Below, one piece after another: positions 34,223-47,239 of a stretch of 64,000 bases of DNA. Source of the DNA: Amphibalanus amphitrite (Eukaryota; Arthropoda; Thecostraca; Balanomorpha; Balanidae); assembly GCF_019059575.1 (NCBI RefSeq), contig NW_024881561.1, forward strand, positions 909,001 to 973,000, written 5' to 3'. The notes under the pieces are model-generated. The model searched no databases. It saw only the letters and a list, made by a program, of their open reading frames with translations, and was not told the origin of the DNA. A program made the translations under genes and the position numbers. Position 1 is the stretch's first letter, and every line of letters begins with the position of its first letter.

Positions 34223-37200
34223 GGTATATTTGCCGTTCTGCGGTTCTGCCCCCTTGCCTCCCCTGCCCTGGCACCAAACCCACCACAACTCCAAGACAAG
34301 AGCTGGCGACCAGCCCTGGCTCAAATCACTGGCCTTCTCAGAAAACTATTGGCACGCTCTAACACGCCGAGTCGCTTCTTTTACATTCATTTTAAAAATA
34401 TATGCAGAGGTAGGTAGTGCTTTTGTCAAAGCCGCCTTAAAAGTGGCATTTCATTCAATCAAATATCAAAACATTGCTGATGGGCAATTAGAAGTCGGTA
34501 AGCACACGACGTGATAGGAGCAGCGGCACAAGCTTACATAACTAGTTTTTCTTCCCAATGCTAAGATCCATTCGAATGCCAACTGAGGTGCCTACTACAT
34601 ACATATTTAGACTTAATCCGATCTTAGGTTACTTAAACTGCACCTATGATAGTCAAACCTTGGAGTTATTTTTATCCTCACATTTCTACATCAGTAGATC
34701 TGCTCCAGACAGCCGAGCAAGGTCATTATGAAACATTCAAACATTCTTCTTATATAAGTACCTAAATATGAGGTGCGAAGTGGACCCTATGGGCCCTAGC
34801 TGTCTCGCTTAGTGCCTATTTGACATTGCACATACATTTCCGAGTGCGAATGTTGCGTGAGTTGAGTACAAAATGCATGCGTTGCAGCTGTACATGTTGC
34901 ATGACATGCAAATTACGACTACGTGCACGGCGTCCCATGCATCTGCAGACGGCACGGCCATGACAAGTTGACCTATAGCCAGTCGTGTGATGCAGCAGGA
35001 CTCCTCTATACACGGCGCGTCCCTGAATGCAGTTTCATATGCGCCCCCGGAGTGTATAATACATGCGGCACCAGCACAGCGCTGCCAGGTTCGACCGGTC
35101 CGACGACAAAACGGTCGCCACGTAACGGTTCGACCGTCACCGGTCTGGACGTCTGAACATGTCCGCATGAACAGACGGTGCTACCATCGGGTTTGGAGTC
35201 TTGGAATGATTGTTGATCACTGACCAATGACCAACTATCTACATGAACACGCAGGATGCATGTGAACAGGTTACAGCTCAGGGTGGTTTGATTTCGTTCC
35301 AATGCGGTAGAAAAGGATTGTGGGAGTGTATTTTCACTGGCAGATGAACTGCTCAGTGCTCAGCAACAGGAGCTTTTTGTACATACACAGGACTAGTGCA
35401 GTGGGACGGCCTCCTACGTCACAGGATGGGCCAGCTCGGACCCCCGCCGCACCTGAGACCATCGCTCGGGAAAATCGGTGCTGTCCGCGAATTCGGCGCA
35501 CCTGCGACGGACGCCGCGGCGCAGTGCAGGTATATACGGAAGGCGCGCCGCTCGGAACCGGTTCTCAGACCCCACCGCCGCCGTGGGGCGCGGCAGAAGG
35601 CTCGCGAACATCGAGCCATGCCCCGTAAAATTCGGCGCAGTGGTGCTCGGCTGAATCGTCCATTGAATCGCCATCCTCTCCATCTAGTTACCGTATAAGA
35701 CCCGAATTCGGGGCCTCGGACAATAACAGACCGTTGTTGAGTGATAAAGTTACCAACTGCTGATGCACATTGCACGTCCACGAACCATTTGCTTTGCGCA
35801 GTCAACCATTTCTTCATAATCTCCATACTTTCTGGAAGTGGATGGCTATGGACATGTTGGAGACGAAAATTACCTATGTTGTATTTCGTAACGCCAAGCA
35901 ACTATCTCAAAATGATTTACAACAGGATTATTCTGGGAAGTACTCAGATTAAAATTTTACTCTGTATTTTATGGAAACCAAATATGGCTTCATGATCGTA
36001 AACCAAATTTATAAATGGTCGACGTTCCCATCTAGAAACGTTTCAGATGGAAAATCCTAGCCAGATAAGCCCAACAGACAAACCCCAGTTATTTTCATTC
36101 CGGATGACGGCTGTCGCGGCGCGGATGCACTTCCTCTCCAATATCTCGGCTTCCTCGGCCAACATCGACAGAGAGCCGCGAATCCGGCGTCCCGCTCCTC
36201 CCACACAAAAACAGCACAAAACCTCCTCCGATCGGCCGCGGCCAAACCGCCGGCTCGCGCCCGATGTGGGTCGGGGCCCGGCGCGGCCGACGCCCCCTCT
36301 CCGGACCTTTTTACAGCTCAGCCCTCTCCCTCCCGGCGGCAGCCAATTCAGGCAATTTATTGCAATAATCATGGCCCTAAGCCGCCCCTATCATGGTCCG
36401 GGGGACAGAGCAAAGCAATCAATAGCATGAGCGGGGGCGGCGGCGGCAGAGCTCCCCCCGGCGGCCCCGGCGGCGCCGGACCGCCGCCACAGGCCATATA
36501 TGGTCGAGCGGCCGCCGGCGGACAACTTCGCCACGCGGCGCCGGCCGCCCGCCGCTGCCGGGGGGGAGGGGGGGGGGGCAGGCGGTCCGCCGCCGGGCCG
36601 GCAGAGGGGAGCTCTGCAGGGGAGCAGGACGACCCCTCGCGTGCCCCGCCGTATTGATCGCCAGGCCTTTTCATATGATAATCCAGGGCTCGCCAGGGAA
36701 GGAGGGCATTGATTAAATTGCGCCGTCCGTCCCCCGTTTGCGGCACTGAGCGGAGAGGGGCACGGCGCGCCACAAGGGCAGTCGCTGAGTGCGACCTGCC
36801 GCCGCCCGGCGACAAGTGCTATTGTTACCGAGGCCTCTCACAGACAGGTGTTACTAAGGGAGCCGACTGCCGGAGCACCACCGGAAACAAAGGAATAGAG
36901 CAGGAGCATTGATGTCGAGACCATCCCTTGCGAAAATCGCGTTACTTACACATCATCAATCAAGGTCGAAAAGATTGTTTCCTTTCAAGCCATGGACGGG
37001 TTGAAATAATCATTGTATGTATAGGGAAATGAAATCACAAAATAGATACTGTCCTTATCACTTGGAGAATGGCCAGAGGGTCATGAAAAATGACAATCAT
37101 TTGCGTTCGTTTTCTGACTTTGTTTCGCTCGTATCGCTTTCCGGTTTATTTAACGAGAGAGCAAAGCTGCTTTTCGGGTTCCTAAATGTCAGCTTTCCAT

Positions 37201-40200
37201 CGGCACTGTAGGCGATCAGCGATCAGCAGTAACCAATACCAGTCCTACTGGTGCCCCCCCCCCCCCCTCCCGGTCGCCGTTTGGACAGGCCGCTGGCACC
37301 GTGCCAGCCCACTGTGTGTCGGTAGTCGGTACAGATGAACACAGTAGCGGCGCTGTGGTGTGGCCCAGTGCACAGACAGGGGCACTGACTCTGTACCGGG
37401 CTCCGGAGGGAGTAGCGACTGTATGGTGTGGTCCACTGCACAGTGCACAGAGACTAGCACTGACTGTGCACCAGTCTCCGGAGGGAGTCTGGGCTCATGT
37501 GAGTGTATAAACAGTGGTGGTCTGGGTACTGGGTGGATCGAAGTCTTCCGACGACTGTAGTGACCGAGACCGAATCCGACAGAAGCCGCTCATTGGCTGG
37601 ACAGGAACACTGGAAGATGTTAGGCATGTGCTATAAAAACAGCCATGAAAATGTGTCACTATTTCAACTGTCTCTCGAAGATGCGTGCCCATCAGAGGCA
37701 AGGCTCACCGGTTTTCTCCGCGGCGGTTTCTTACTGCAACGTTAAAATCATACGGACAAATATCAGCGCTTTATGCACTAATGTTCTGCGCACAGTGAAC
37801 ACTTTTTGTAAATAATTATATCTAGCTGCATTATTGCATGATAAATCTACCACTCACTCCAATCCACAAGTTGCGTGACCTGGCCGGGTCAGACATCTGA
37901 TGCTCGGTTCTCTAGTAGCACCCCTCGCTGCACCCTGCGGGCCGGAGTCGTCTGAGGCGGGTCGGTCCCGGGTTTGGCACACCTCTCCGCGGCGGTAACC
38001 GGGTAATAAACACCGAACTGGTTTATGTCTGGACTCGGAGTCGGCTGAAGGCCACGTAGGGATGCGGGGCCGGGGGACCGCCGCCGGAGCGGGGTCCTGA
38101 GGGCGCTGCAGAAAGGGGTCATGTCATGAGCGCGGCACTCAGCACACACGGCAAAAACGGTGAAGTAGAATAAATGGCTCCAACAATATGGTGGAAAACG
38201 GCATTTGTCGTTACTGATAACAACAGCACCATACATACCTATCCAGCAACGGTCGTCATTGGGAGCGAATGTGTTGATTTAGTGAATTTGGTAACTCTTT
38301 TCATTTTCATGCAATTAATTCGGTCATTCAATAATGATTAAGAGCAGTGGTCATGATTTGGTAAAAATCAGATGCTACTGTTTTCGTAGAGGCCTGGGAT
38401 CGCTCCTCACAGGCCTGGCAGGCGCGTTCGCCTCCGGGCATGGCAGTGAGCCCACGGGTCGCGCCCGAGCGGTCCTGTTGTCAGCGACCTGTCAGAGCCG
38501 GCGGTACCGCGACGCCCCGGGTCACATCACCCGTCACACACGGCCCCTGTGTGTGTGTGGGGGGGGGGGGTCTCACACCAGCCCGCGCTCCGCTAGCGCA
38601 CAGCCGGAGAGTGCGGTGACCCAGTTAGAGCGCAAAAAAACGCCTCAGGCGCTGTCTCTCTGTGTGTCGTTGGGAGCGAGGGATCACATCCTGTCAATGG
38701 CCCAGACAGAACGAGGGCATTCCTCTGATCAGAGGTGACGGCGTAACGTGACCTTCTGTTGGCGCTAGAGGTGCCGAGGGATCCTGGCCAGGAAGAACAA
38801 AGCCAGTTTGATTAGCAAGGAGGCAAAAATGATCAGCTTATACGATACCTATACATGAAAATAATGCTGGGAATAAATTAGGTATTGGGTCAACAGGCCA
38901 ACAGAAACGACATGTGTGATATTTATTCAAGTTGTAGGCCAGTATGTAACACAAAAATAAACGCGATTTAATGACCGGATGCGATGAATACTTTCAATGT
39001 GACAACTGTGTGCTCACTATATTCAGATAAGTGCACATAAATACATACCATTATTGGCCACATTCAAGGCTTTACGCGCAATTCAATTATGGAGTAAACG
39101 TGATAACGTAAGTACAAATTGGTTGGTTGCTATAGGCTGAAATAAAACTCATTTGAAAATGCGTCCCCTGGGAATGCGTCTTTACACCCTCAACGTTTTT
39201 TTTCATACCTAATAACGCTTATAGGATGCATGGTACGGACAGAATAGTTAAAATGCCAACATTTCTCTGCTTCAGGATGTCGTTCAAAGTCAAACGAATA
39301 CGTCGTCCTCGCGAAGTCACCATGCTGATAATTGTCTACGTATTTTTATGGATGTTCCTTTAGGTAGGTACTGACCTTCAACACAAAATAATTTTACTTA
39401 ACTTTGCAATCACTTAATTCTGCGACAAATCCACATTTCAATTTCAGTTCTGTGTAATGAAAATAATGATGACAATAAAAATATAGCAGGCAAACGAATC
39501 CCTTCTTGCGCCAGTACGAATCTAAGGTGGTTTGGGGTGACAAGCGATGGCGACCAAGATAAACACACGCAGTCAAATATCGGCCAAAAATAAACAAAGT
39601 AACTGACTATGTATGTTACGATGTAAAACAAGCGCATAATCGATCTGGAAAGGAAAAACACAAAGAAAAAGCAATCTAGAAAAGCAGAAAGTGGACGCAT
39701 CATTATGTCGACCTGCGAACAACAGCAAGTGAAGGAGGGCACAGAGAGGAGGGTTCGAGCGAGGAAAGGAAAGACACTGGAGAGCCGAGGGCTCAAAGTC
39801 TGTCCGGTAGCGGCCGGGTGCGGTGCCAAGACCGCCGTCAGCCAAACAGATGATGTATGGCTGCCCGCCGACCGAGCCTAACCGTGTGATGCAACACAGG
39901 CCCCTACACACAGACACACAGACACAGAGGCACACGGGCCAACACCTGATGAAACGCAGCTGCACCCTGCCCGCGACGGACCCGGGGACAAAGAGCGGTA
40001 CAGTTCACTCAGCGCTGCACCGCGCTCAGTGCGAATGGTCACTGTGGACACTTTTCTGGGGTGTTCTGTGTTTCAATTCGAAATAAAGCAACAGACAGTT
40101 TTAGGTCAGTCGTAGTGCTGATGCACTGTGCACATAAAATGTCCCGGCCCTATGTTTATATGGTAGATATGAGTGAACGTAAACGCTGAGGCTTCAAGTG

Positions 40201-42887
40201 GAGTGTGAGCTCACTCCGAAGCCATGGATTATATTGATAGTAACGTTATCTTGGGAATAGCTGGCTGTTTCGCATGCTTTTTTGTGTCAATGTAGCGAAA
40301 AGTGAAAGCATGACCGCCGGACTGTTGCATAAGTTCTTTGGACCCAACTAAACTGGAATTAACGAATCGCCAATAAGTTCATGCTTGAAGTTCGAAACTG
40401 AGCACCTGACACACAAGACGCACTGAATCTTTTACAGCCGCTGCCAGGCGCCAGCGAAATCAAGGCGCGTATTGGTAGTCATGCTCCAAACTGCTTAGCA
40501 TTTCCGCCGCTAGATGGCACCAGCAACAAACGCCTAGTGCGATGCTGTGCCGCAAGGCTTGACAACGCTGCCGCCTAGGAGAACGACTTACAAACAGCCC
40601 GAGACAACTCAGGTGCCTGCGACATGAAATGCTTTCATTGCACATGATCTTAAAATCAACGAGCACGCTTCAAATCATTCCGTTCTTATCAATGGACAAT
40701 GTGATATCGGCTGCATTGTTATAAATTGGTTAGCTACTTCTAACTGTGGCTGTGCAGTGTGCACCTTGGCTGGCTACTACTGAGAGGCTTCAGTTCGACC
40801 CCTGGGAATTGGGATAGTCGTGGTTTTCCGGGTCGCGGGTGCATCTACTCTCACCCTCTCACTCATGACTCGCCTTCGGCAGTGCCCCGACCATCATCTG
40901 GTAGTCATGGGTGCAGAGAGACGCCCGCCCACCCATGCCAGTCCGCCCCAGGCAGTGCTGGGTGCACAGGGAGCGTCTCACTCCCGCGGCCACAGCACCC
41001 TGCAGAGACGACTGTCGTTCGCCGAACTGCGGCGCCACTGCGGCGAACGGACGACCGCACTGTGGTCGGACGAGTGCCGTGACGTAGCGTCACATGGCCC
41101 GCGGGGCCTCGTGCAGCCGAGTCACGGCTCTGCACCCCGTGGGAGGGTAGGAGGAGGAAGACCCGCGAGGGCGCGACAGAAGCTCAGACGCTGCCGCCGC
41201 CGGCTGCCTGTGGGGGAGGGGAATCGGCCGCAGCAGGCGCACCTGCTCCCCCGGGGCAGCACAGTCCCTCGCGACGGACCGGCCAGTGGGCTGCGGGAGT
41301 GAGAGTGACTAGGGCAGCGACAGACAGCGGCCCACTGCCGGCGGCCGAGTTCGGCTATACGTACTTCGGAAACCCATCTCAGCTGGACTGCGGACTGCGG
41401 TGCCATTTTACAGATCCAGGCGATTACAGCGCGCCCTTGGCACCAATCCTGGCAATTTCTTATAAAAAGTAGGGATTTTTCGTGAAGGGATCCGTAACTG
41501 GCTTATCAGGCACATCACCACAAACGTCAAGCGTGGATAAGCTTGAACAGCTAGCCCCGCAAAATAGAAATTAAGGATAAAATTTTCGAAAGTTGACATC
41601 GTCATCGCTTCAGTTTGCCTCAGTTGTTCCCTTCTCTACCCTTCCCTTCTCTACCTACGTATTTCTAAGCGGGGAAGGGACAATCTATGAGTATAGCGAC
41701 TGGTGAGGAACAGCTTTACTCGAGTGACGCCCGCGCCGGTGAGCTCCGTCCGTCTCGCCCCCGCGGCGCCCGCCGACCGGACATGCCGGAGCGGCGCCGC
41801 GACCGGCCCGGCGCGCACCTCAGGGACGCAGCGCCGTCCGCAGCGCGGGGCCGGCGGCACCACTCGATCGAGCACCGCCCACGCACCGCCCGCCGAGCCT
41901 CCCAACTGGAAAAATGGAGATCGGCGATATTTCAGCTCGGCTAAATATTGGGGCGTCCCAGAACAGGTTTGAAAGCTAAGCCTTTCGATGATTGCGTGTC
42001 GGACTCGGAACGTAAATATGTTTGGCGCTGACGCGGTCGCCCACACGTTCTGTGCGGCCGCCGGCTGGATAGAATATGTGCACCAAATGACTGTTCGGGC
42101 CATCACGTGCTGAAGGGATACATAATGACAGGATACAAAATGTAGGTACAGAACGACATCAGCAGAATTCGCATTCTTTTAGCCTCAAGGATAGCCGCGT
42201 AACTGACTGAGGAGGAATGATAAGTGTCATTTAGTATCCAGACTCGTGCAGTTACCTCATCGCAAGCGGATTACTCACTTTTTTACCAAACTATCAAGCA
42301 CTGTACCGTGACACTGACATAGTAAGGCTCCGTTCGTCCATCCAAACCACCGCGTATGTATCCGGTTCAGAGAGGCCCGGCCCCGTGAAAGTGCGCGCGC
42401 GGCGTGGGGCAGCCGCAGCCGGATCCGGGCTGCGCTCCGGGGCATGGTCCGGGGCGCACGAGGCCGGCGCACGAGGCCGCTACGGCCCTGTGAGGTGTTT
42501 CAGCCACAGGCGAGCATTAGTTGTGCTCTCTGGGTTTATTTAAAGCAGCTGGAGTGCCCGATTTGTTTGAAGTGTATGGAAGATCAGAATGCATAATTGC
42601 GAAATAGAAGGCTATAGAACAAATATGGAATGCGGCACATGTTCACTCGATATGCTATTCAGTTCTCTAGCAGAAGATTGCTGGACACCGCTCGACATTA
42701 TCACCATTAGTTAAATCAACATCAATCAACTTTTAACTTCGCTGGCCTCGCAGAGTGAACCTCGCATGCACTGGCCGCCGCCATACGATGCATTGTTTAG
42801 CTGATTTTGTCTCATATTGTGACAAGTCACAATAAAACAGTTTTTTCAACAGAATTTAATAGTGACACGACGAGGTCGCCTGAGCTC
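34223..42887. other. Non-repetitive DNA with CpG-rich islands, no gene called
   Basis: GC-rich islands lie at about 35380-35700, 36110-36860, 37220-37520, 37900-38130, 38380-38760, 39700-40060, 40760-41410, 41690-41940 and 42330-42500. Open frames up to 160 residues occur but none has a domain or a clear splice pattern. Homopolymer runs (C near 37254-37267, G near 38561-38570) are present. The region lacks the TTAA and TA elements that fill the rest of the window, which could mean selection against insertions. Confidence 0.4.
36494..36503. promoter_or_regulatory. Consensus CArG box (CCATATATGG)
   Basis: A perfect CC(A/T)6GG palindrome, the binding consensus for SRF/MADS-box factors, within a GC-rich island. 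Nearby are homeodomain-like AT words (TTTATTGCAATAATCA at about 36357-36372). An enhancer is an inference only. Confidence 0.45.
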
Positions 42888-42891
42888 TTAA

Positions 42892-43777
42892 CCCTCGCCC
42901 GCACATGCCATTTTCCCATCCTAGAACGCACATGGGGGGGGGGGGTTGCCACCCCCGCGCCATTTCGTTCCTGTTGGAGATAGAGCTTAGCGGTAAAGAC
43001 CAAAAAGATTCTTTGGGAAGAGACGCATCCAATGATACCTAGTTTTACCTTCTCAGGTCAGTCATTGACCTTCCAGGTCAGGTCAAACTAAAAAATGTTG
43101 CTTTTTGGGTCAACGTTGGATATCAAGTGCGCTGCTTACCATATACCGATGACGATGCTGTTTTCTGGTACCAAGCCAGCTAGAACCTCTTTGTCACACT
43201 ATCCGACCAGATTTTTGCTGCTGAGGTCATGTCAGGTCAAGTTAGGTCAAGGTCAATAATATGTGTGTGTCTGTGTGTATACTTATGTGTGCACCGATTG
43301 TTTTTGTGTCCATATTACATGAAATCATGATCTGAGAAGCTTTTACCAAAAATGTAGTCAAAAAACTTGACATAAAGTAATTTCCGCTTACCTAAAACGC
43401 AATTATCTTAGATGACCTAGGTTGACCTTGAACTTGACCTTGACATCTGTACATCGTCGAACAACATGTTCCATGATAGTTGGGAGGTAAAACTGGCAAA
43501 AAAGGCCGAAATCAAGGTGTCAAAAGCTCACAAGGCCCATAGCCAGCGCAAGATGTTGAGAATTGGCCATTTGGGTCATGACATGACCTGAAAAACAAGG
43601 TCATATCTCCGAAACCAAAAATCACAGAAACTTGAAATTTTCAGTGGACATCAAGAAAGGATAGAGGAGCAGCTATACGAAAAATCAGCCTTCTAGCTCT
43701 AAAAATGTTAAGTGCAGAGCAGAAAGACTACCTGGGGGGGGGGGTGGCAACCACCCCCCCCCATGTGCGGGCGAGGG
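42892..43777. mobile_element. TTAA-flanked element, CCCTCGCCCGCACATG terminus
   Basis: The inverted termini CCCTCGCCCGCACATG are flanked by TTAA (42888-42891, 43778-43781). G/C tracts lie just inside each end, and GACCT/AGGTC words are scattered through the interior. At 886 bases it is non-coding. It lies immediately left of element A. Confidence 0.9.
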
Positions 43778-44097
43778 TTAAACGTCTAATGCGTGGTTCA
43801 CACCGGATCCGTAATGACCGTTACGTGCCGTAATGAATACGTCGGCAATTAAATAATATCTTGAAAGTGGAGGGCACAATGCAACGCGCATGCGTAGTTC
43901 GATTTTTTGGCGACGTAACGCCGTATTCGTTACGGATTCGGTGTGCACCGGGAATTGCCATGTTGAGCGCCGTCCTTCGAATCAAGTGCGCCAAAACTAT
44001 TTTGCTTATAAACAATCGAAAAATGGGCTAAAGCTAAGAGCTGTTTCTTAATATCGGTACGTCAGAATTTTAATTGGTTTTGCTCTCTTCTTTTTAA

Positions 44098-45132
44098 CCC
44101 TCGCCGGACCTATTGGTTTTCTACATACGCGCCGGCCGAGGGGGGGGGGGCGGGTACGACCCCCCCCCCTCGCCGTTTCGCCCCTGGTGGAGCTAGCGCG
44201 TCGCGGAAAAAACGAGCTTGTGCGCCGTTACGAGATGCAGAGATTGGTACCCGATTTTAAGGTCCTAGGTCAACCGGTGACCTCTGAGGTCAGGTCAAGT
44301 GCCCCAGGGTACGGTTCAGTTTTTGGTGAATAACTTCGCAAAAAACAGCCGCAGAGCCGCGATTTTGGGCAGCATCGTGTTCGCCTCGCTCAGGCGCGTC
44401 GAATGATATACTTTTTGTCCGGGTCAGGTCAACTTGGGGTGTTGACCTCAGGTCAAGGTCAGGTCAGCACCCCCAGGTCACGAAGTTGGTCGAAAGAGGT
44501 CATGTCGCATATCATTCGATTCGGCAGGTCTTCCTGAGTCCATTGGTGGCTTTCTCGACTCGCTAGCTCAATTTGATCAAGAGTTATTGACGAAAAACTA
44601 ATATGACCTTGATGACGTCATAAATGACGTCACGCAAGGTCAACATTGCAAAAGTGACGCATCTAACCTTGCAAGGAGTGCATCAAATCACGATTCCGTG
44701 TGCTTGAGATAGTTGGAGATCGTTCCCGGCGCCAGAATAGCAGTTTTCATTTTTCCCCATTGACTTATAATGGTGAGGTCACGAAAATGACCTGACCTCA
44801 TATGACCTTTAGGAAAAATCCGAGATATACAAGTTGTGAGACTCATAATGGATACTAGATCCTGCAAGTTTCATTTCCCTGTGACATCTCCTGTGGAAGT
44901 GAGAGCGTTGCGAAGTTGCGACATCTGAAGACCGTGCAGAGGTTCACTTATGACGTCATAGGTCAGTGACCTGACCTGACCCAAAAATGCGGTTGGTGTC
45001 AAAAGATGCGGCTTGGATCAAAGGTCAGGTATGCCAAGTTTCAGCTCTCTATCGCCAGCGTGTTCGGAGCTATCGCGAAAAAACCCTATGGGGGGGGGGC
45101 GGCACCCGCCCCCCCCCCTCGGCCGGCGAGGG
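44098..45132. mobile_element. TTAA-flanked element, CCCTCGCCGGAC terminus
   Basis: TTAA at 44094-44097 and 45133-45136. The matching position in element B (near 49236-49250) has a single TTTAAA stretch and no insert, which is a natural empty site. The interior has a double CRE (44613-44620, 44625-44632), a further CRE (44951-44958) and many AGGTCA half-sites. Its right half is the source type for 26584-27137. Confidence 0.95.
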
Positions 45133-45739
45133 TTAAATTCATTCCTATCACTTTTGCATAGTGGTTTATAATTGTATGGAGGCATATCAATATCATTGTT
45201 AATAAACTACAATTGTGGGCATGATACCTACTATACAGAGAATCTTTTATCCTTTTTTGGCATAAACAAGAAAACATGCCTATGCTGGTCAACGCTGAAT
45301 TTCATTTTCTACACTCGTGAATCGCTGCTATCCATGGGCAAGATCAACGTACGCATCGTACAGTTTGCTCAATTGACTTGCGAAGAGGCGGTGCAGTGTC
45401 CGTCCAAGCATCAAGTCTAGCAGGGGCAATATGGGCAGCGAAGTTGACTCAGAACTGAACTGCATAAAAGACGTGGCACGATGTATTGGAATTTATTTTG
45501 TGGACTTTGAACTTGACCTGTAACATACCTACATGATTAGGGCTAGGCTAGGCAGCTACGAAGGAAATGTTATCTTTAAATAAACGAGTGAAATGTAATT
45601 ACGGAACATGAATTTTATGTACGTCACTCAAGAGATACAAAGCCAGGTTGTGACATACCTACTGAAGGCATACCTACATGAAATAATGCCTAAAAATCAG
45701 TCGGCGAGTTGATACGATTTTTTTCAAGTAGAAAGGTCC

Positions 45740-46375
45740 GCACTTGCGCACGAGCAGACCGCTACCCGAGTAGTAAAGTAATCTTGACCCAGACCAGCCC
45801 AATCAATCGCAACATGTGAGAAAGGGTGGGCACGTGCGCATGTGCCGACCAATACTCTCGCTGACCTTTGCAATCTGCATACTTTATATGCGTGGTGTCA
45901 TTCGGCATACCAAAGTCCAAATGTGAGCGCTATCGGCCCAGCCGATCCCGAGATATGAAAAAGGGGTGCGCACGTGCGCACGTGCCGATCAATACCTTTG
46001 CCGACTTGTGAATTCTACATATAAGCATGTTATCATTCAGCATACTTGATATAAGCACTTTCGGCCCAGCCGATCCCCAGATATGAAAAAGGGGTGCGCA
46101 CGTGCGCACGTGCAGATCAATGCTTTTGCTGACCTGTGGAATCTGCAAATAAACTTGGTGTCATTCAGCACACCAAATATGAACGCGATCGGCCCAGCCG
46201 ATCCACAGATATGAAAAAGGGGCACGCACGTGCGCACGTGCAGATCAATGCTTTTGTCAACCTGTGCAATTTGCATATAAACATGATGTCATTCAGCATA
46301 CCAAATATGGGCGCGATTGGCACAGCCAATCCCGAGATGTGAAAAAGGGGTGCGCACGTGCGCACGCGCTGAGGC
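45740..46375. repeat. 128-bp tandem array with double E-box (element A)
   Basis: The palindrome GCACGTGCGCACGTGC occurs at 45970, 46098 and 46226, exactly 128 bases apart, with variants at 45831 and 46354. Each unit also has CGGCCCAGCCGATC and a GTATGCTGAATGACA-like segment in the reverse sense. Confidence 0.92.
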
Positions 46376-47239
46376 AATTCGAAATCTTCCTAAGGTCACG
46401 GGGTGTGTAGTGTGCACCCAGCCAAAACAACAAACAAATATTGAACCGTTTCCATTCAGCCGTTCCCGAGTTATGGTATGACGGGCTCTTTTGGAACCTC
46501 TCTCGTCGCACGTGACACGTGCTGTAACAGGCACTCATTAGTGATATCAATAGCACAGTTCAGGGTAGAAAGGATGCAGCCCCTCCCCAAAGAAGACCGC
46601 TCATCAAACAGTCAAACCGTTTTGGAGATACATGTCGATAAAAGTCATTACGGCGGCCGGTCGAGCCGAAAAGTTCAATTTTCCCAACTTCTGTCACGCT
46701 CCGTAACGAGTACGGTGGACGCTGCCAGTTTACGGCGACTGGTTGCCACATTTCAACTTCGTCTACAAAAGTCACAATGCTTGGGGAATCTTGAGAAATC
46801 TCTAGCTCATTACGTCCGTAACGGTTACGGCGTCATTACGGATCCGGTGTGAACCACGCATTAGACGGCTTATGCGTGGTTCACACCGGATCAGACAGAA
46901 GTTGGAATCATCAGACAGAAGAACGTAACAGAAGTTGGGAAAATTGAACTTTTCGGCTCGACCGGCCGCCGTAATGACTTTTATCGACATGTATCTCCAA
47001 AACGGTTTGACTGTTTGATGAGCGGTCTTCTTTGGGGAGGGGCTGCATCCTTTCTACCCTGAACTGTGCTATTGATATCACTCATGAGTGCCTGTTACAG
47101 CACGTGTCACGTGCGACGAGAGAGGTTCCAAAACACCCCGTCATGCCATAACTCGGGAACGGCTGAATGGAAACGGTTCAATATTTGTTTGTTGTTTTGG
47201 CTGGGTGCACACTACACATCCCGTGACCTTAGGACGATT

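Larger units (their letters stand above)
43784..46866. mobile_element. Element A (TGCGTGGTTCACACCGGATC ends)
   Basis: The termini CGTCTAATGCGTGGTTCACA are inverted at 46866. Inside lie CCGTAACGG-type words, a body of about 2 kb, and a tandem array with a 128-bp period near the right. A TTAA element (44098-45132) interrupts it. Element B is the same element in opposite orientation, starting 12 bases after A. No transposase was recognised. Confidence 0.85.

Noticed and set aside
34047-34514. Cys/Leu/Pro/Val-rich and Gln/Arg/Ala-rich frames
   Set aside because: Products of the CTGC/CTGT microsatellite, not proteins.
40785-40810. tRNA B-box-like AGTTCGACCCC
   Set aside because: No matching A box, acceptor stem or cloverleaf could be formed around it.
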